Positions 8,543-17,030 of a DNA stretch of 32,240 bases are shown in pieces (the first letter of the stretch is position 1; each line of letters opens with the position of its first letter). Source of the DNA: Clostridia bacterium (GTDB lineage: Bacteria > Bacillota > Clostridia > Christensenellales > CAG-138); the NCBI GenBank assembly GCA_016293975.1, contig JAEDCW010000018.1, positions 1 to 32,240 of the forward strand. The letters are read 5' to 3'. The position numbers and the translations under genes were made by a program. Below the pieces are notes generated by a model. It was not told where the DNA came from, did not search any database, and was given only the letters and a program-made list of their open reading frames with translations.

Positions 8543-8555
8543 CATAGGAGGTTGT

Positions 8556-9992
8556 ATGGCAAAGAACAATAACGATTTCGTTACACACATTGCATCAAGA
8601 AATGAAGATTTCCCGCAGTGGTATACCGATGTAATCCTTAAGACGGATATGGTAGACTACTCTGTTGTCAAGGGTTGCATGGTTATTAAGCCTTATGGCT
8701 ATCGCGTTTGGGAACTTATACAAGGCGAAATGGATAAGCGCTTTAAGGATACAGGACATGTAAACGCATATTTCCCACTGTTTATCCCCGAGAGCCTTCT
8801 TAAGAAGGAAGCCGAGCACGTTGAGGGATTTGCACCCGAAGTTGCCTGGGTCACACATGGGGGAGAGGAGAAGCTGACTGAAAGGCTGTGCGTCCGTCCG
8901 ACGAGCGAAACTATCATTTGCTCCATGTACAGCAAGTGGATTCAATCATACAGGGATTTGCCCGTTCTCATAAATCAGTGGGCAAACGTTGTTCGTTGGG
9001 AGAAGAGCACAAGACCATTCCTCCGCACAAGCGAATTCCTTTGGCAGGAAGGACATACGGCACATGCGACAAGCGAAGAAGCTCAGGAAGAAACACAGAG
9101 GATGCTTGAGGTTTACCGCGAGTTTGCTGAAAACGTATTAGCTATACCTGTAATTACAGGTGAAAAGAGCGAAAAAGAAAAGTTTGCCGGTGCAGTGGCC
9201 ACATACACCATGGAGGCTATGATGCAGGACGGTAAGGCATTGCAGATGGGTACATCCCACTATCTCGGTGACAATTTTGCTAAGGCGTATGACATTACAT
9301 ACCTGAGCAAGGACGGTAAGCTCGAATATTGCTATACAACATCTTGGGGCACATCGACTCGTATGATCGGTGGTGTAATAATGGTTCACGGTGATGACCG
9401 CGGTTTAGTATTGCCTCCGAAAGTAGCACCGATACAGGTCGTTATTATACCCGTAGCTCAGCACAAGCCCGGCGTGCTTGATAAGGCTGACGAGCTGTTT
9501 AATGAATTGAAGGCTACAGGAATAAGGGTAAAGGTCGACGACACAGACCAGTCCGTAGGTTGGAAATTCAACGAATACGAGATGAAGGGCGTACCGCTCC
9601 GTCTCGAAGTCGGACCGAAGGATATCGAGAAGAACCAGGTAGTGCTTGTACGGCGTGATACTCACGAGAAGCTCTTTGTCTCCATAGACGATCTTGCAAA
9701 TACGATTTCAGGCCTGCTCAATAATATCCATAAGACGCTGTTTGAACGCGCATTGGCTTTTAGAGAGGCTAAGACTACTAATGCGGTAAACATGGAAGAA
9801 CTTGCCGAGGGTGTTAAGAGCGGCTTTGTAAGAGCTATGTGGTGCGGTGAGCGTAAATGCGAGGACGAAATAAAGAAGGAAACAGGCGCAACTACACGCT
9901 GTATGATTAAGAATCATGACGTTGAAGGCCATGTATGCGTTCACTGCGGCAAGCTGGCAAAAGCATTTACATATTTTGCAAAGTCATATTGA
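8556..9992 (+). CDS. proS: Prolyl-tRNA synthetase, short archaeal/eukaryote-type
   Basis: This enzyme charges tRNA-Pro with proline in the cytoplasm. The 478-residue class II synthetase lacks the large editing insertion of the E. coli-type enzyme. Its start (FPQWYTDVILKTDMVDY) and its C-terminal extension are those of the archaeal/eukaryote-type group, which is common in Clostridia. Class II motif 2 is seen as RWEKSTRPFLRTSEFLWQ around residues 147-165. The C-terminal zinc-like domain carries paired cysteines (WCGERKC and CVHCGK). The start ATG 8556 follows AGGAGG by 4 bases. It is probably controlled by the T-box-like leader just upstream. A tRNA-Pro(CGG) gene also lies in this window, at 30150-30226. 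Confidence 0.95.
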   Translation: MAKNNNDFVTHIASRNEDFPQWYTDVILKTDMVDYSVVKGCMVIKPYGYRVWELIQGEMDKRFKDTGHVNAYFPLFIPESLLKKEAEHVEGFAPEVAWVTHGGEEKLTERLCVRPTSETIICSMYSKWIQSYRDLPVLINQWANVVRWEKSTRPFLRTSEFLWQEGHTAHATSEEAQEETQRMLEVYREFAENVLAIPVITGEKSEKEKFAGAVATYTMEAMMQDGKALQMGTSHYLGDNFAKAYDITYLSKDGKLEYCYTTSWGTSTRMIGGVIMVHGDDRGLVLPPKVAPIQVVIIPVAQHKPGVLDKADELFNELKATGIRVKVDDTDQSVGWKFNEYEMKGVPLRLEVGPKDIEKNQVVLVRRDTHEKLFVSIDDLANTISGLLNNIHKTLFERALAFREAKTTNAVNMEELAEGVKSGFVRAMWCGERKCEDEIKKETGATTRCMIKNHDVEGHVCVHCGKLAKAFTYFAKSY

Positions 9993-10036
9993 TTTATACT
10001 TAGTGTTAGAAGTCTTCAAAGCAATAGAAGTATTAG

Positions 10037-10068
10037 AAAGCTCCTGCGGATTGCCTGCAGGAGCTTTT
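10037..10068. terminator. Terminator between convergent proS and serA
   Basis: AAAGCTCCTGC (10037-10047) pairs with GCAGGAGCTTT (10057-10067), followed by T. The stem has A/T-rich edges on both sides, so it can end proS rightward and serA leftward. Confidence 0.85.
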
Positions 10069-10087
10069 ACTGTGATGGTAGGGTATA

Positions 10088-10990
10088 TTAAAACTTTGTA
10101 ATGATGTCAACGATTTCCGCACCGATTCTCTTCTGAGCCTCAGAGGTAGAAGCGCCGATGTGAGGTGTGCAGGAAACGCGGGGATGGGAGTAGAGCTCTA
10201 CATTCTTTGCAGGCTCTTCTGCGAAAACATCGAGACCTGCGCCGAATACCTTGCCGCTGTTCAATGCATCAAGCAGCGCTTGCTCGTCGACATTGTTACC
10301 GCGCGATGTGTTGATGATAACAACACCGTTCTTCATCTTTGCGATTGTTTCGGCATTGATGAGGGGCCTGCCATCAATGCTGGGTGTATGCAGGGAGATG
10401 AAATCGGAAACCTCAAACAACTCATCCATTTCGGCATAACGCATATTCTCATTTTCAAGCTCAGGAATCTTGAAGATATCGTATGCAACGACCTTCATGC
10501 CGAGTGCCTGAGCACGGCGACCCAATGCCTGACCGATTCTGCCGTATCCAATGATACCGAGTGTCTTGCCGGCAATCTCGATTCCTTTATAAGCCTTCTT
10601 CTCCCATTTGCCTTCACGCATTGTATGACCTGCGATGTTGATAAAGCGAGATACTGAGAGCATATGTGCCAATGCCAATTCAGCAACGCTGTCGGAACTG
10701 GCACGGGGGGTATTGCGAACCTTGATGCCCTTTGATTCAGCATATTCGTGGTCGATATTGTCGATACCAACGCCGCCGCGAATAATCAACTTGAGCTTGC
10801 CTGTCTCACAAGCAGCATCAATAATGGGCTTTCTTACCTTTGTAGCTGAACGAACAACTAGTACGTCGAAGTTCTTTACCTGCTCTGCAAGCTCTGCCGG
10901 CTCATAGAACTGTTCCACAACCTCATGACCTGCTGCTGTCAATGCTGCTACAGCATTCTTTTCCATTCCGTCTGAAGCTAAAATACGCAT
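10088..10990 (-). CDS. serA: D-3-phosphoglycerate dehydrogenase, short form
   Basis: It oxidises 3-phosphoglycerate with NAD+ as the first step of serine synthesis. The D-2-hydroxyacid dehydrogenase fold is clear: the nucleotide-binding loop GIIGYGRIGQALGRRAQALG, the substrate-side Arg in NTSRGNNVDEQALLDAL, the Glu of FAEEPAKN and the His of PHIGASTSEAQ. At 300 residues it lacks the C-terminal ACT domain, so direct feedback inhibition by serine through that domain is not expected. AAGGAG lies 7 bases before the ATG at 10990. It follows serC by 28 bases in the same direction, so serC-serA is an operon. Other 2-hydroxyacid dehydrogenases share the fold, but the serC neighbour settles the call. 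Confidence 0.93.
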   Translation of the reverse strand: MRILASDGMEKNAVAALTAAGHEVVEQFYEPAELAEQVKNFDVLVVRSATKVRKPIIDAACETGKLKLIIRGGVGIDNIDHEYAESKGIKVRNTPRASSDSVAELALAHMLSVSRFINIAGHTMREGKWEKKAYKGIEIAGKTLGIIGYGRIGQALGRRAQALGMKVVAYDIFKIPELENENMRYAEMDELFEVSDFISLHTPSIDGRPLINAETIAKMKNGVVIINTSRGNNVDEQALLDALNSGKVFGAGLDVFAEEPAKNVELYSHPRVSCTPHIGASTSEAQKRIGAEIVDIITKF

Positions 10991-11018
10991 ATATTTCTCC
11001 TTTACAACTGTTTCCTAA

Positions 11019-12107
11019 TTAGGCGTTTTCTTCTTCGTACTTCTTAAGGAATGCAACGAGTGCTTCTACGCCTTCCTGGGGCATTGCATTGTAGATGGAA
11101 GCCCTCAGACCGCCGACGCTCTTGTGACCCTTAAGGTTGTCAAATCCGGCCGCCTTTGTTGCTGCAATAACTGCCACATCCTTATCCTTATCTCCTGTTA
11201 CGAATGGGATATTCATGAGAGAACGATCTCTCCTGTCAACTGTGCCGTGGAACAGCTTGGAGCTGTCGAGGAAATCGTACATAACCTTTGCTTTAGCTTC
11301 GTTAATCTTAGCCATGCTCTCAAGTCCGCCGTTCTTCAGCAGGTGCTTGAATACCTTGCCGCATACATAAATTGCCCAACAGTTAGGTGTGTTGTACATT
11401 GAGCCGTTGCTGGCGTGTGTATCATAACGCAGATAAACAGGTGTCTTGGGGTCGAGGTCTTCGCGAATCAAATCCTCACGAATGATTACGATAGCCAGAC
11501 CTGCAGGACCGATGTTCTTCTGTACGCCGCCATAGATTACGCCGTAATCTGCAACGTTGCAGGGCTTTGAAAGGAACATAGAGGACTGGTCTGAAACGAG
11601 CACATGTCCCTTTGTGTTCGGCAAGACGGGGTAGGTCGTGCCGTGAATGGTCTCGTTCTCACAGATGTAGACATAGTCCGCATCCTCATCGATGGGCAAA
11701 TCCGAGCAATCGGGAATGTAGCTGTAATTTCTATCTTCGCTTGTGGCGATAACGTTTACCTTGCCGTACTTCTTCGCTTCGGTAGCGGCCTTCTTTGACC
11801 ATGCGCCAGTTACGATATAGTCTGCAACACCATTCTTCATGAGGTTAAGCGGGATTGCCGAAAACTGAAGAGTTGCACCGCCCTGAATAAACAGAACCTT
11901 GTAATTCTCTGGGATATGCATCAGTTCGCGGAGATCTGCTTCGGCTTCGTCAACAATCTGCTGGAAAACCTTGCTGCGGTGGGACATCTCCATAACGCTC
12001 ATACCGCTGCCTCTGTAGTTGAGGACTTCCGCTGCGATCTCTTCGAGGACTTCAACGGGCATCGTTGCAGGGCCTGCGGAGAAGTTAAAAATTCTGTCGT
12101 ATGCCAT
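11019..12107 (-). CDS. serC: Phosphoserine aminotransferase
   Basis: This PLP enzyme converts 3-phosphohydroxypyruvate and glutamate to phosphoserine, the second step of serine synthesis. The N-terminus reads FNFSAGPATMPVEVLEEIA, typical of SerC. The PLP lysine lies in YGGVQKNIGPAGLAIVI, and the C-terminal GHKSVGGLRASIYNAMP motif is present. The length of 362 is normal. AAGGAG precedes the ATG at 12107. A strong promoter lies upstream at 12156-12184. The untranslated leader contains a GTGTGC/GCACAC palindrome that may be a control site. serA follows; no serB is seen in the window. Confidence 0.97.
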   Translation of the reverse strand: MAYDRIFNFSAGPATMPVEVLEEIAAEVLNYRGSGMSVMEMSHRSKVFQQIVDEAEADLRELMHIPENYKVLFIQGGATLQFSAIPLNLMKNGVADYIVTGAWSKKAATEAKKYGKVNVIATSEDRNYSYIPDCSDLPIDEDADYVYICENETIHGTTYPVLPNTKGHVLVSDQSSMFLSKPCNVADYGVIYGGVQKNIGPAGLAIVIIREDLIREDLDPKTPVYLRYDTHASNGSMYNTPNCWAIYVCGKVFKHLLKNGGLESMAKINEAKAKVMYDFLDSSKLFHGTVDRRDRSLMNIPFVTGDKDKDVAVIAATKAAGFDNLKGHKSVGGLRASIYNAMPQEGVEALVAFLKKYEEENA

Positions 12108-12130
12108 ATCTTTTCTCCTTAGATATATTT

Positions 12131-12144
12131 GTGTGCAAGCACAC
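12131..12144. repeat. Perfect inverted repeat in serC leader
   Basis: GTGTGC-AA-GCACAC is a perfect 6-bp-arm palindrome placed just downstream of the predicted transcription start of serC (about 12149, leftward). The position suits a repressor operator. The 2-base loop is too short for a stable RNA hairpin, so a DNA-binding dimer is more likely. Confidence 0.55.
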
Positions 12145-12155
12145 CTTTTAAGCGA

Positions 12156-12184
12156 ATTATACCCTGTGAAATCGTATATATCAA
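12156..12184 (-). promoter_or_regulatory. Sigma-A promoter of serC-serA
   Basis: On the minus strand TTGATA (12184-12179) and TATAAT (12161-12156) are separated by 17 bases. This gives a leader of about 42 bases before serC. Confidence 0.85.
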
Positions 12185-12243
12185 CACCCGAACAACGGTT
12201 ATTTAAAGAATAGTTTAATATATAATTTGACGTGATTAATATA

Positions 12244-12272
12244 TGGAAATTTTACCTGTTAGGTTATATAAT
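12244..12272 (+). promoter_or_regulatory. Probable promoter of arginine deiminase gene
   Basis: A perfect TATAAT (12267-12272) is preceded by TGGAAA (12244-12249, 4 of 6 matches to TTGACA) at 17-base spacing. Transcription would start near 12279. The -35 is weak, so an activator may help. The rest of 12108-12304 is AT-rich with no other gene. Confidence 0.5.
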
Positions 12273-12304
12273 CTTTATATTAAACTGGATAACAGGGGTA
12301 AGCA

Positions 12305-13522
12305 ATGAGTAATTATATCAATCTTAAGTCTGAAATCGGAAAGCTTAATACAGTTATGCTACATAGGCCCGGTACCGAAATCGATCAGTTGATACCTGAC
12401 TATCTCGAGCGTATGCTCTCAGAAGATATCCCGTTTTTACCTACAGCTCAAGCAGAGCACGATGGTTTCGCGCGTATTCTGATCGAGAACGGTGTAACGG
12501 TATTATATCTTGAAGACTTATTTGTTAAAGCATTATCCGATGACGCCGTAAGGCTGCAGTTTATCGATGACTATATTAGAATTGCGGATATACAGGCTGA
12601 ATCTCTGAAAAACGTTATTAGGGATTACCTCAGTCACAAGACGGTGCGTGAGCTGTTTTTTGAGGTTTGTAAAGGCGTTCGCAGGGTAGACCTCGCCGAT
12701 TATGAACCCAAGCCTTTGCCGCTTTTAGTAAAGGACGATTATCCTTTCTTTACAGATCCCGTGTCATCGATGTATTTCACACGTGACATAAGCATTTGTA
12801 TTGCCAACGGAATGATCGTAAGCTCGATGAGCAAGCCCTTCAGAAGAAGAGAGACGTTGCTTATGCGCTATATACACGATTATCATCCCGACTTTGCTGG
12901 TTCTCCGTTATGGTATGACTATAGCCTGGGTTATGGTTGTGAAGGCGGCGACCATCTTATCCTATCCGACGAGGTGATTGCTGTAGGATACAGCGAACGT
13001 ACAAGCTTGGGTGCCATAGAGTACGAAGCTAAGAAGCTTTTAACAAACGGATATAAGAAGATTATCGTTTTCAATCTTCCAAAATCCAGAAAGTACATGC
13101 ATCTGGACGTTCTCTGCACGATGGTCGACTATGATAAGTTCATAGTTAACCCCGAAGTGTACGCAGGCAAGTTCGATCTGTACGAACTTACGCTGAAAGC
13201 TGATGGTTCAATCGATGCTCAGTGCAAGGTCGAATCGTTAGAGTCTGTTCTTAAGCGTGCGCTCAAAGTACCTGCAGTCAAGTTTATACAGGTGGGCGGA
13301 GGAGATAGGATGATTTCGGCAAGAGAGCATTATAACATGGGCTCGAATTCGCTCACTATAGCTCCTGGCAAGGTAATAACATATGAACGCAATGTGGTTA
13401 CAAACGATTTGCTTGTAAAGAATGGCATAGAAGTACTCACAATAGCAGGCACAGAACTTTGCAAGGGCAGGGGAGGTCCCCGTTGCATGAGCATGCCTAT
13501 CAATAGGTCTTCTCTCGTATAA
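12305..13522 (+). CDS. arcA: Arginine deiminase
   Basis: It hydrolyses arginine to citrulline and ammonia, the first step of the arginine deiminase energy pathway. The family signatures are all present: MYFTRDIS, YGCEGGD, LDVLCTMVDYDKF, GGGDRMISAREHYNMGSN, and the nucleophile Cys394 in RGGPRCMSMP. The length of 405 is usual. The downstream pathway genes arcB (ornithine carbamoyltransferase) and arcC (carbamate kinase) are not adjacent; the next gene is a phosphodiesterase. A weak AGGGG ribosome site precedes the ATG. The gene diverges from serC. Confidence 0.97.
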   Translation: MSNYINLKSEIGKLNTVMLHRPGTEIDQLIPDYLERMLSEDIPFLPTAQAEHDGFARILIENGVTVLYLEDLFVKALSDDAVRLQFIDDYIRIADIQAESLKNVIRDYLSHKTVRELFFEVCKGVRRVDLADYEPKPLPLLVKDDYPFFTDPVSSMYFTRDISICIANGMIVSSMSKPFRRRETLLMRYIHDYHPDFAGSPLWYDYSLGYGCEGGDHLILSDEVIAVGYSERTSLGAIEYEAKKLLTNGYKKIIVFNLPKSRKYMHLDVLCTMVDYDKFIVNPEVYAGKFDLYELTLKADGSIDAQCKVESLESVLKRALKVPAVKFIQVGGGDRMISAREHYNMGSNSLTIAPGKVITYERNVVTNDLLVKNGIEVLTIAGTELCKGRGGPRCMSMPINRSSLV

Positions 13523-13575
13523 CCACTCACGCACACACCATTTTAGCTATACATACCTAGCGGAGGAATTTGACG

Positions 13576-14304
13576 ATGGAAACAAAAGTATGGGCACATA
13601 GAGGTGCAAGCGGATACGCCCCCGAGAATACTTTGGAAGCATTTGAACTGGCCATGAGGATGGGTGCGTATGGAATAGAGCTTGATGTTCACAGGACAAA
13701 AGACGGAAAGCTCGTCGTCATCCATGATGAGACTGTCAACAGAACGTCAAATGCGACGGGCTATATAAAGGATTACACATGCCAAGAACTCAAGAAACTT
13801 GACTTCTCAAACTCTATGAGTGAGTTCAAAAACACCCGAATTCCAACATTGAGGGAAGTATTTGGGTTAATAAGGGCATCGTCTATTATGCTAAATATAG
13901 AGATTAAATGTGATAGAGTCATCTATTATGGAATTTGGGACGAACTTGTAAAGCTGTCAAGGGAATTCGGAATGGATGACAGAATAATCTACTCTTCATT
14001 TAACCACTATGTTCTTAGAGAACTTAAGAAAATCAAACCTCAGGCGCCTACGGGACTTTTGTATAGTTGTGCTATACTCGATCCTTGGGTATACGCAGAG
14101 TATGCAGAAGCAACGGCAATTCATCCTCACTTTATGATACCACTGAATACCCCGGGGCTTGTTGAACAGTGTCACGAGAACGGCATTGCCATTAATGCGT
14201 GGACAGCAAACGAGCCAGAGCATATCGCAGGACTGGTGCAGTTGGGTGTAGATGGTATCATAACAAATTACCCCGATGTTGCCATTAAGTTGCTCGATAA
14301 ATAA
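13576..14304 (+). CDS. Glycerophosphodiester phosphodiesterase
   Basis: It hydrolyses glycerophosphodiesters to glycerol 3-phosphate and an alcohol. GDPD motifs are at the N-terminus: AHRGASGYAPENTLEAF, IELDVHRTKDGKLVVIHDE, and later NIEIK and NAWTANEPEH. The catalytic His residues and metal-binding Glu/Asp residues are in place. The protein has no signal peptide and is about 242 residues, so it is a cytoplasmic UgpQ-like enzyme. I chose ATG 13576, which is 9 bases after GGAGG. An in-frame TTG at 13570 is only 3 bases from that site. It lies 53 bases downstream of arcA and may be read from the same promoter. Confidence 0.93.
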   Translation: METKVWAHRGASGYAPENTLEAFELAMRMGAYGIELDVHRTKDGKLVVIHDETVNRTSNATGYIKDYTCQELKKLDFSNSMSEFKNTRIPTLREVFGLIRASSIMLNIEIKCDRVIYYGIWDELVKLSREFGMDDRIIYSSFNHYVLRELKKIKPQAPTGLLYSCAILDPWVYAEYAEATAIHPHFMIPLNTPGLVEQCHENGIAINAWTANEPEHIAGLVQLGVDGIITNYPDVAIKLLDK

Positions 14305-14352
14305 TTTCTACGGAGAATTCTCTTCCAAAAACGCATCTAAACTAAAGCATTT

Positions 14353-14377
14353 GCGGAGACTGTTACGTCTCCGCTTT
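14353..14377. terminator. Terminator between convergent gdpD and glyS
   Basis: GCGGAGAC (14353-14360) pairs with GTCTCCGC (14367-14374) across a 6-base loop, and TTT follows. Outer AGC/GCT bases may extend the stem. On the minus strand the stem is followed by AAATGC, so it is better as a rightward terminator. Confidence 0.7.
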
Positions 14378-14404
14378 GCTGTTAAATTCGCTATCTCTTA
14401 TTGT

Positions 14405-15796
14405 TTAGAACTGAATGCTCTTGCGTATGAATTCTTCAAGCTCGCTTATGTGTAGCCTGATTTGTTCCATGGTGTCCCTATAACGAACTGTTACCGAATC
14501 GTCTTCCAGTGTATCAAAGTCAACAGTAACGCAGAACGGAGTACCTATTTCGTCCTGTCTGCGATATCTCTTTCCGATAGCGCCTGTGTCATCGTAATCT
14601 ACCATGAAAGACTTAGCCAGAGATGCGTAAATCTCCTTTGCTTTGTCGCCAAGCTTCTTCTGGAGCGGCAATATAGCCACCTTATAAGGAGCAAGAGCTG
14701 GGTGGAGGTGGAGAACATTTCTCGTATCACCATTGTCGATAACTTCCTCATCATATGCATCACAGAGAAAAGCAAGTGTAACACGTCCTGCGCCCAGAGA
14801 AGGTTCAATGCAATACGGCACATACTTCTGATTGGTAAACGGGTCGAGGTACTCCATTTTTTCTCCGGAATGCTCCGCGTGTGCCTTTAGGTCGTAGTCT
14901 GTACGATCGGCAATACCCCAAAGTTCACCCCAACCGAAGGGGAACAAGTATTCAATATCAGTCGTGCCGTTGGAGTAATGGCAGAGCTCATCCTTTGAGT
15001 GCTCACGAAGCCTCATGTTGTCTTCTTTCATACCCAAAGAGAGCAGGAATTTCTTACAGTATTCCTTCCAGAAATTGTACCATTCTATATCTGTACCAGG
15101 CTCACAGAAGAACTCCAGCTCCATCTGCTCGAACTCTCTGGTCCTGAATGTAAAGTTACCAGGCGTGATCTCATTTCTAAAGGATTTGCCTATCTGAGCG
15201 ATGCCGAACGGTATCTTCTTGCGCATAGACCTCTGAACATTCTTGAAGTTAACGAAAATGCCCTGACAAGTCTCCGGTCTTAAGTATATCTCAGATGCTG
15301 TATCTTCGTTTACACCCTGGAAAGTCTTAAACATCATATTGAACTTGCGGATTGTGGTAAAGTCAGTCTTTCCGCACTCGGGGCACTCGATTCCGTGCTC
15401 TACTATATACTCGTACATGGCTTCGTTTGACCAGCCATCGGGATGGATGTCTTCAATACTGTTCTCTGCGGCGTAATCCTCTATAAGTTTGTCTGCTCTG
15501 AATCTCGCCTTGCAGGCCTTGCAGTCCATGAGCGGATCGTTAAAATTAACCACATGACCTGATGCTACCCACGTTTCGGGGTTCATAAGTATTGCGGCAT
15601 CCATGCCGACATTATAGGGGCTCTCCTGAACGAACTTCTGCCACCATGCCCTTTTGACATTGTTCAGAAGCTCAGCACCGAGAGGGCCGTAATCCCATGC
15701 ATTAGCCAAACCACCGTATATTTCGGAACCCGGGAATATAAAACCTCTGTTTTTGCATAATGCAACTATTTTATCCATTGTAATCTTCTGTGTCAT
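14405..15796 (-). CDS. glyS: Glycyl-tRNA synthetase, eukaryote-type alpha2
   Basis: It charges tRNA-Gly. This is the single-chain dimeric form (463 residues) used by many Gram-positive bacteria rather than the alpha2-beta2 GlyQ/GlyS enzyme. Features are GGLANAWDYGPLG near the N-terminus, CKACKARF and ECPECGKTDF cysteine pairs, and class II motif 2 in QIGKSFRNEITPG. The anticodon-binding domain begins near APYKVAILPLQKKLGDKA. I place the start at ATG 15796 because AGGAGA lies 6 bases upstream and the conserved sequence begins there. The frame stays open further upstream, but that stretch is non-conserved and contains the promoter. Confidence 0.96.
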   Translation of the reverse strand: MTQKITMDKIVALCKNRGFIFPGSEIYGGLANAWDYGPLGAELLNNVKRAWWQKFVQESPYNVGMDAAILMNPETWVASGHVVNFNDPLMDCKACKARFRADKLIEDYAAENSIEDIHPDGWSNEAMYEYIVEHGIECPECGKTDFTTIRKFNMMFKTFQGVNEDTASEIYLRPETCQGIFVNFKNVQRSMRKKIPFGIAQIGKSFRNEITPGNFTFRTREFEQMELEFFCEPGTDIEWYNFWKEYCKKFLLSLGMKEDNMRLREHSKDELCHYSNGTTDIEYLFPFGWGELWGIADRTDYDLKAHAEHSGEKMEYLDPFTNQKYVPYCIEPSLGAGRVTLAFLCDAYDEEVIDNGDTRNVLHLHPALAPYKVAILPLQKKLGDKAKEIYASLAKSFMVDYDDTGAIGKRYRRQDEIGTPFCVTVDFDTLEDDSVTVRYRDTMEQIRLHISELEEFIRKSIQF

Positions 15797-15824
15797 ATGA
15801 TTTCTCCTAATTTTTCTAGCAATA

Positions 15825-15852
15825 ATTTTAGCATAATGACTTAATATGTCAA
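15825..15852 (-). promoter_or_regulatory. Extended -10 promoter of glyS
   Basis: On the minus strand TTGACA (15852-15847) and TAAAAT (15830-15825) are separated by 16 bases, and TGC immediately precedes the -10 (an extended -10). It overlaps the stop codon of the upstream recombinase gene, so glyS has its own start. Confidence 0.8.
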
Positions 15853-16982
15853 GAAGACCGCTCGTCTGTAGTTTGTTCTGTTTCATGCGTAGGATAGGGG
15901 ATAGATATATCTTCATCATCAAGCAAATAATCCTGCGATTTCGAGCTAAGCTTTATAACCTCTGCCGCCATGCGCTTTCTGTCCATAGACATTGCTGCGT
16001 AATGTTTCTTTGTGGTATTTACGTCCTTGTGGCCAAGCACTTCTGCAACGAGGTATATGTCACCGGTTTCCTGATACAGCATTGTTCCGTATGTGCTTCT
16101 CAGCTTATGAGGCGATATCTTCTTAAGCGGTGCAGCTATGGCTGCGTATTTCTTGACAAGCTTTTCCACCGTCCGAACATTTATTCGTTTATTCTGCAAT
16201 GACAAGAATAACGCTCCTTCATGGCCTTGTGCCGGAAGTATGGTCTCGCGTATCAGCATATAGTTGAGCAGAGTCATCCTCACCTCATCTCCGAATGCCA
16301 GAATTTCCTGGTTTCCGCCCTTTCTGGTGACGAGAAAATCGTTTGTCATAAAGTCTATATCGTCGACGTCAAGACCAACCAATTCGCTGACACGAATACC
16401 CGTGCCGAGCAGTAAGGTAAGCAACGCTACATCTCTTGTCTTTGTAAGCTCATGGAACTTTTTTTGACGGGTGGAGAGGTTTTCACCGCTCTCAGCAATC
16501 TGTAATATGCGCTCGACTTCATCCGCTTCAAGCCTGATTATCGCCTTCTTATGAATCTTCGGCGTATCAATTAATGCAGAAGGATTATGCGTTATTTTCT
16601 GCTTCTTAAAGAAGTATTTGTACATTGACCGTATTGCGGATAGTTTTCTCGCCTTTGCGCACTCGTTATTTCTTAGGTTCTTATCATTTTTACTGTAGAG
16701 CGATAGGTATTCGAGGTATAACTCGATATCTGTCGAAGTAAGCAAGTCTATGTCGTCAATTGTTATATCTTTTATGTCGGATTTATCGGGCAATCGTTCT
16801 TCGCATAGGAATGTCAAAAACAATCGCAGATCAAGCACGTAATTAAGCCTCGTCAAAATGGAGGTCGTGTTTTCGATACCACGAACAAACTCACCGATAA
16901 AAGATGGTGAGGTCTTAATTAAATCGCGTATCTTTATCATCGTTTGCTCATATTGCTGTTGGGTGTATGCAGTGCCGTCCAT
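15849..16982 (-). CDS. XerS-like tyrosine recombinase
   Basis: This is a site-specific recombinase of the tyrosine (phage integrase) family. All catalytic residues are present, numbered from ATG 16982: Arg197 (GTGIRVSELVGL), Lys221 (TRKGG), His292 and Arg295 (SPHKLRSTYGT), His318 (LGHKDVNTTKKHY) and nucleophile Tyr328. An N-terminal SAM-like core-binding domain covers about residues 30-145. The insertion before the catalytic Arg (ENLSTRQKKFHELTKTRD) and the region after it resemble, from memory, the single-recombinase XerS of streptococci more than XerC/XerD. A TTG at 17051 would extend it by 23 residues into the inverted repeat, so I prefer ATG 16982 (377 residues), although its ribosome site (GGAG) is 12 bases away. 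A perfect 16-6-16 inverted repeat lies 49 bases upstream. Likely jobs are chromosome-dimer resolution or integration. rnhA is upstream in the same direction. Confidence 0.85.
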   Translation of the reverse strand: MDGTAYTQQQYEQTMIKIRDLIKTSPSFIGEFVRGIENTTSILTRLNYVLDLRLFLTFLCEERLPDKSDIKDITIDDIDLLTSTDIELYLEYLSLYSKNDKNLRNNECAKARKLSAIRSMYKYFFKKQKITHNPSALIDTPKIHKKAIIRLEADEVERILQIAESGENLSTRQKKFHELTKTRDVALLTLLLGTGIRVSELVGLDVDDIDFMTNDFLVTRKGGNQEILAFGDEVRMTLLNYMLIRETILPAQGHEGALFLSLQNKRINVRTVEKLVKKYAAIAAPLKKISPHKLRSTYGTMLYQETGDIYLVAEVLGHKDVNTTKKHYAAMSMDRKRMAAEVIKLSSKSQDYLLDDEDISIPYPTHETEQTTDERSS

Positions 16983-17030
16983 AGGTTTATAAACTCCGCG
17001 TAAGTAGTAAGGGTATAGTTTTAGTCTAAC

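Noticed and set aside
8028..8588. 186-codon open frame antisense to the coiled-coil gene and proS leader
   Set aside because: It is antisense to the coiled-coil gene and to the T-box-like leader; Ser-rich composition is the mirror of the acidic repeats.
12189..12202. CGAAC-AACG-GTTAT, partial LexA-like site upstream of serC
   Set aside because: Only one half fits well, and serC or arcA are not expected SOS genes. The lexA-side palindrome is the better candidate.
15797..15922. N-terminal extension of glycyl-tRNA synthetase to 15922
   Set aside because: The extension is not conserved, lacks a ribosome site and contains the glyS promoter; ATG 15796 has AGGAGA and the conserved N-terminus.
16177..16190. 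CGAAC-ATTT-ATTCG, one base from a perfect Gram-positive SOS box
   Set aside because: It lies deep inside the recombinase coding region, far from any promoter, so chance is the simplest explanation.
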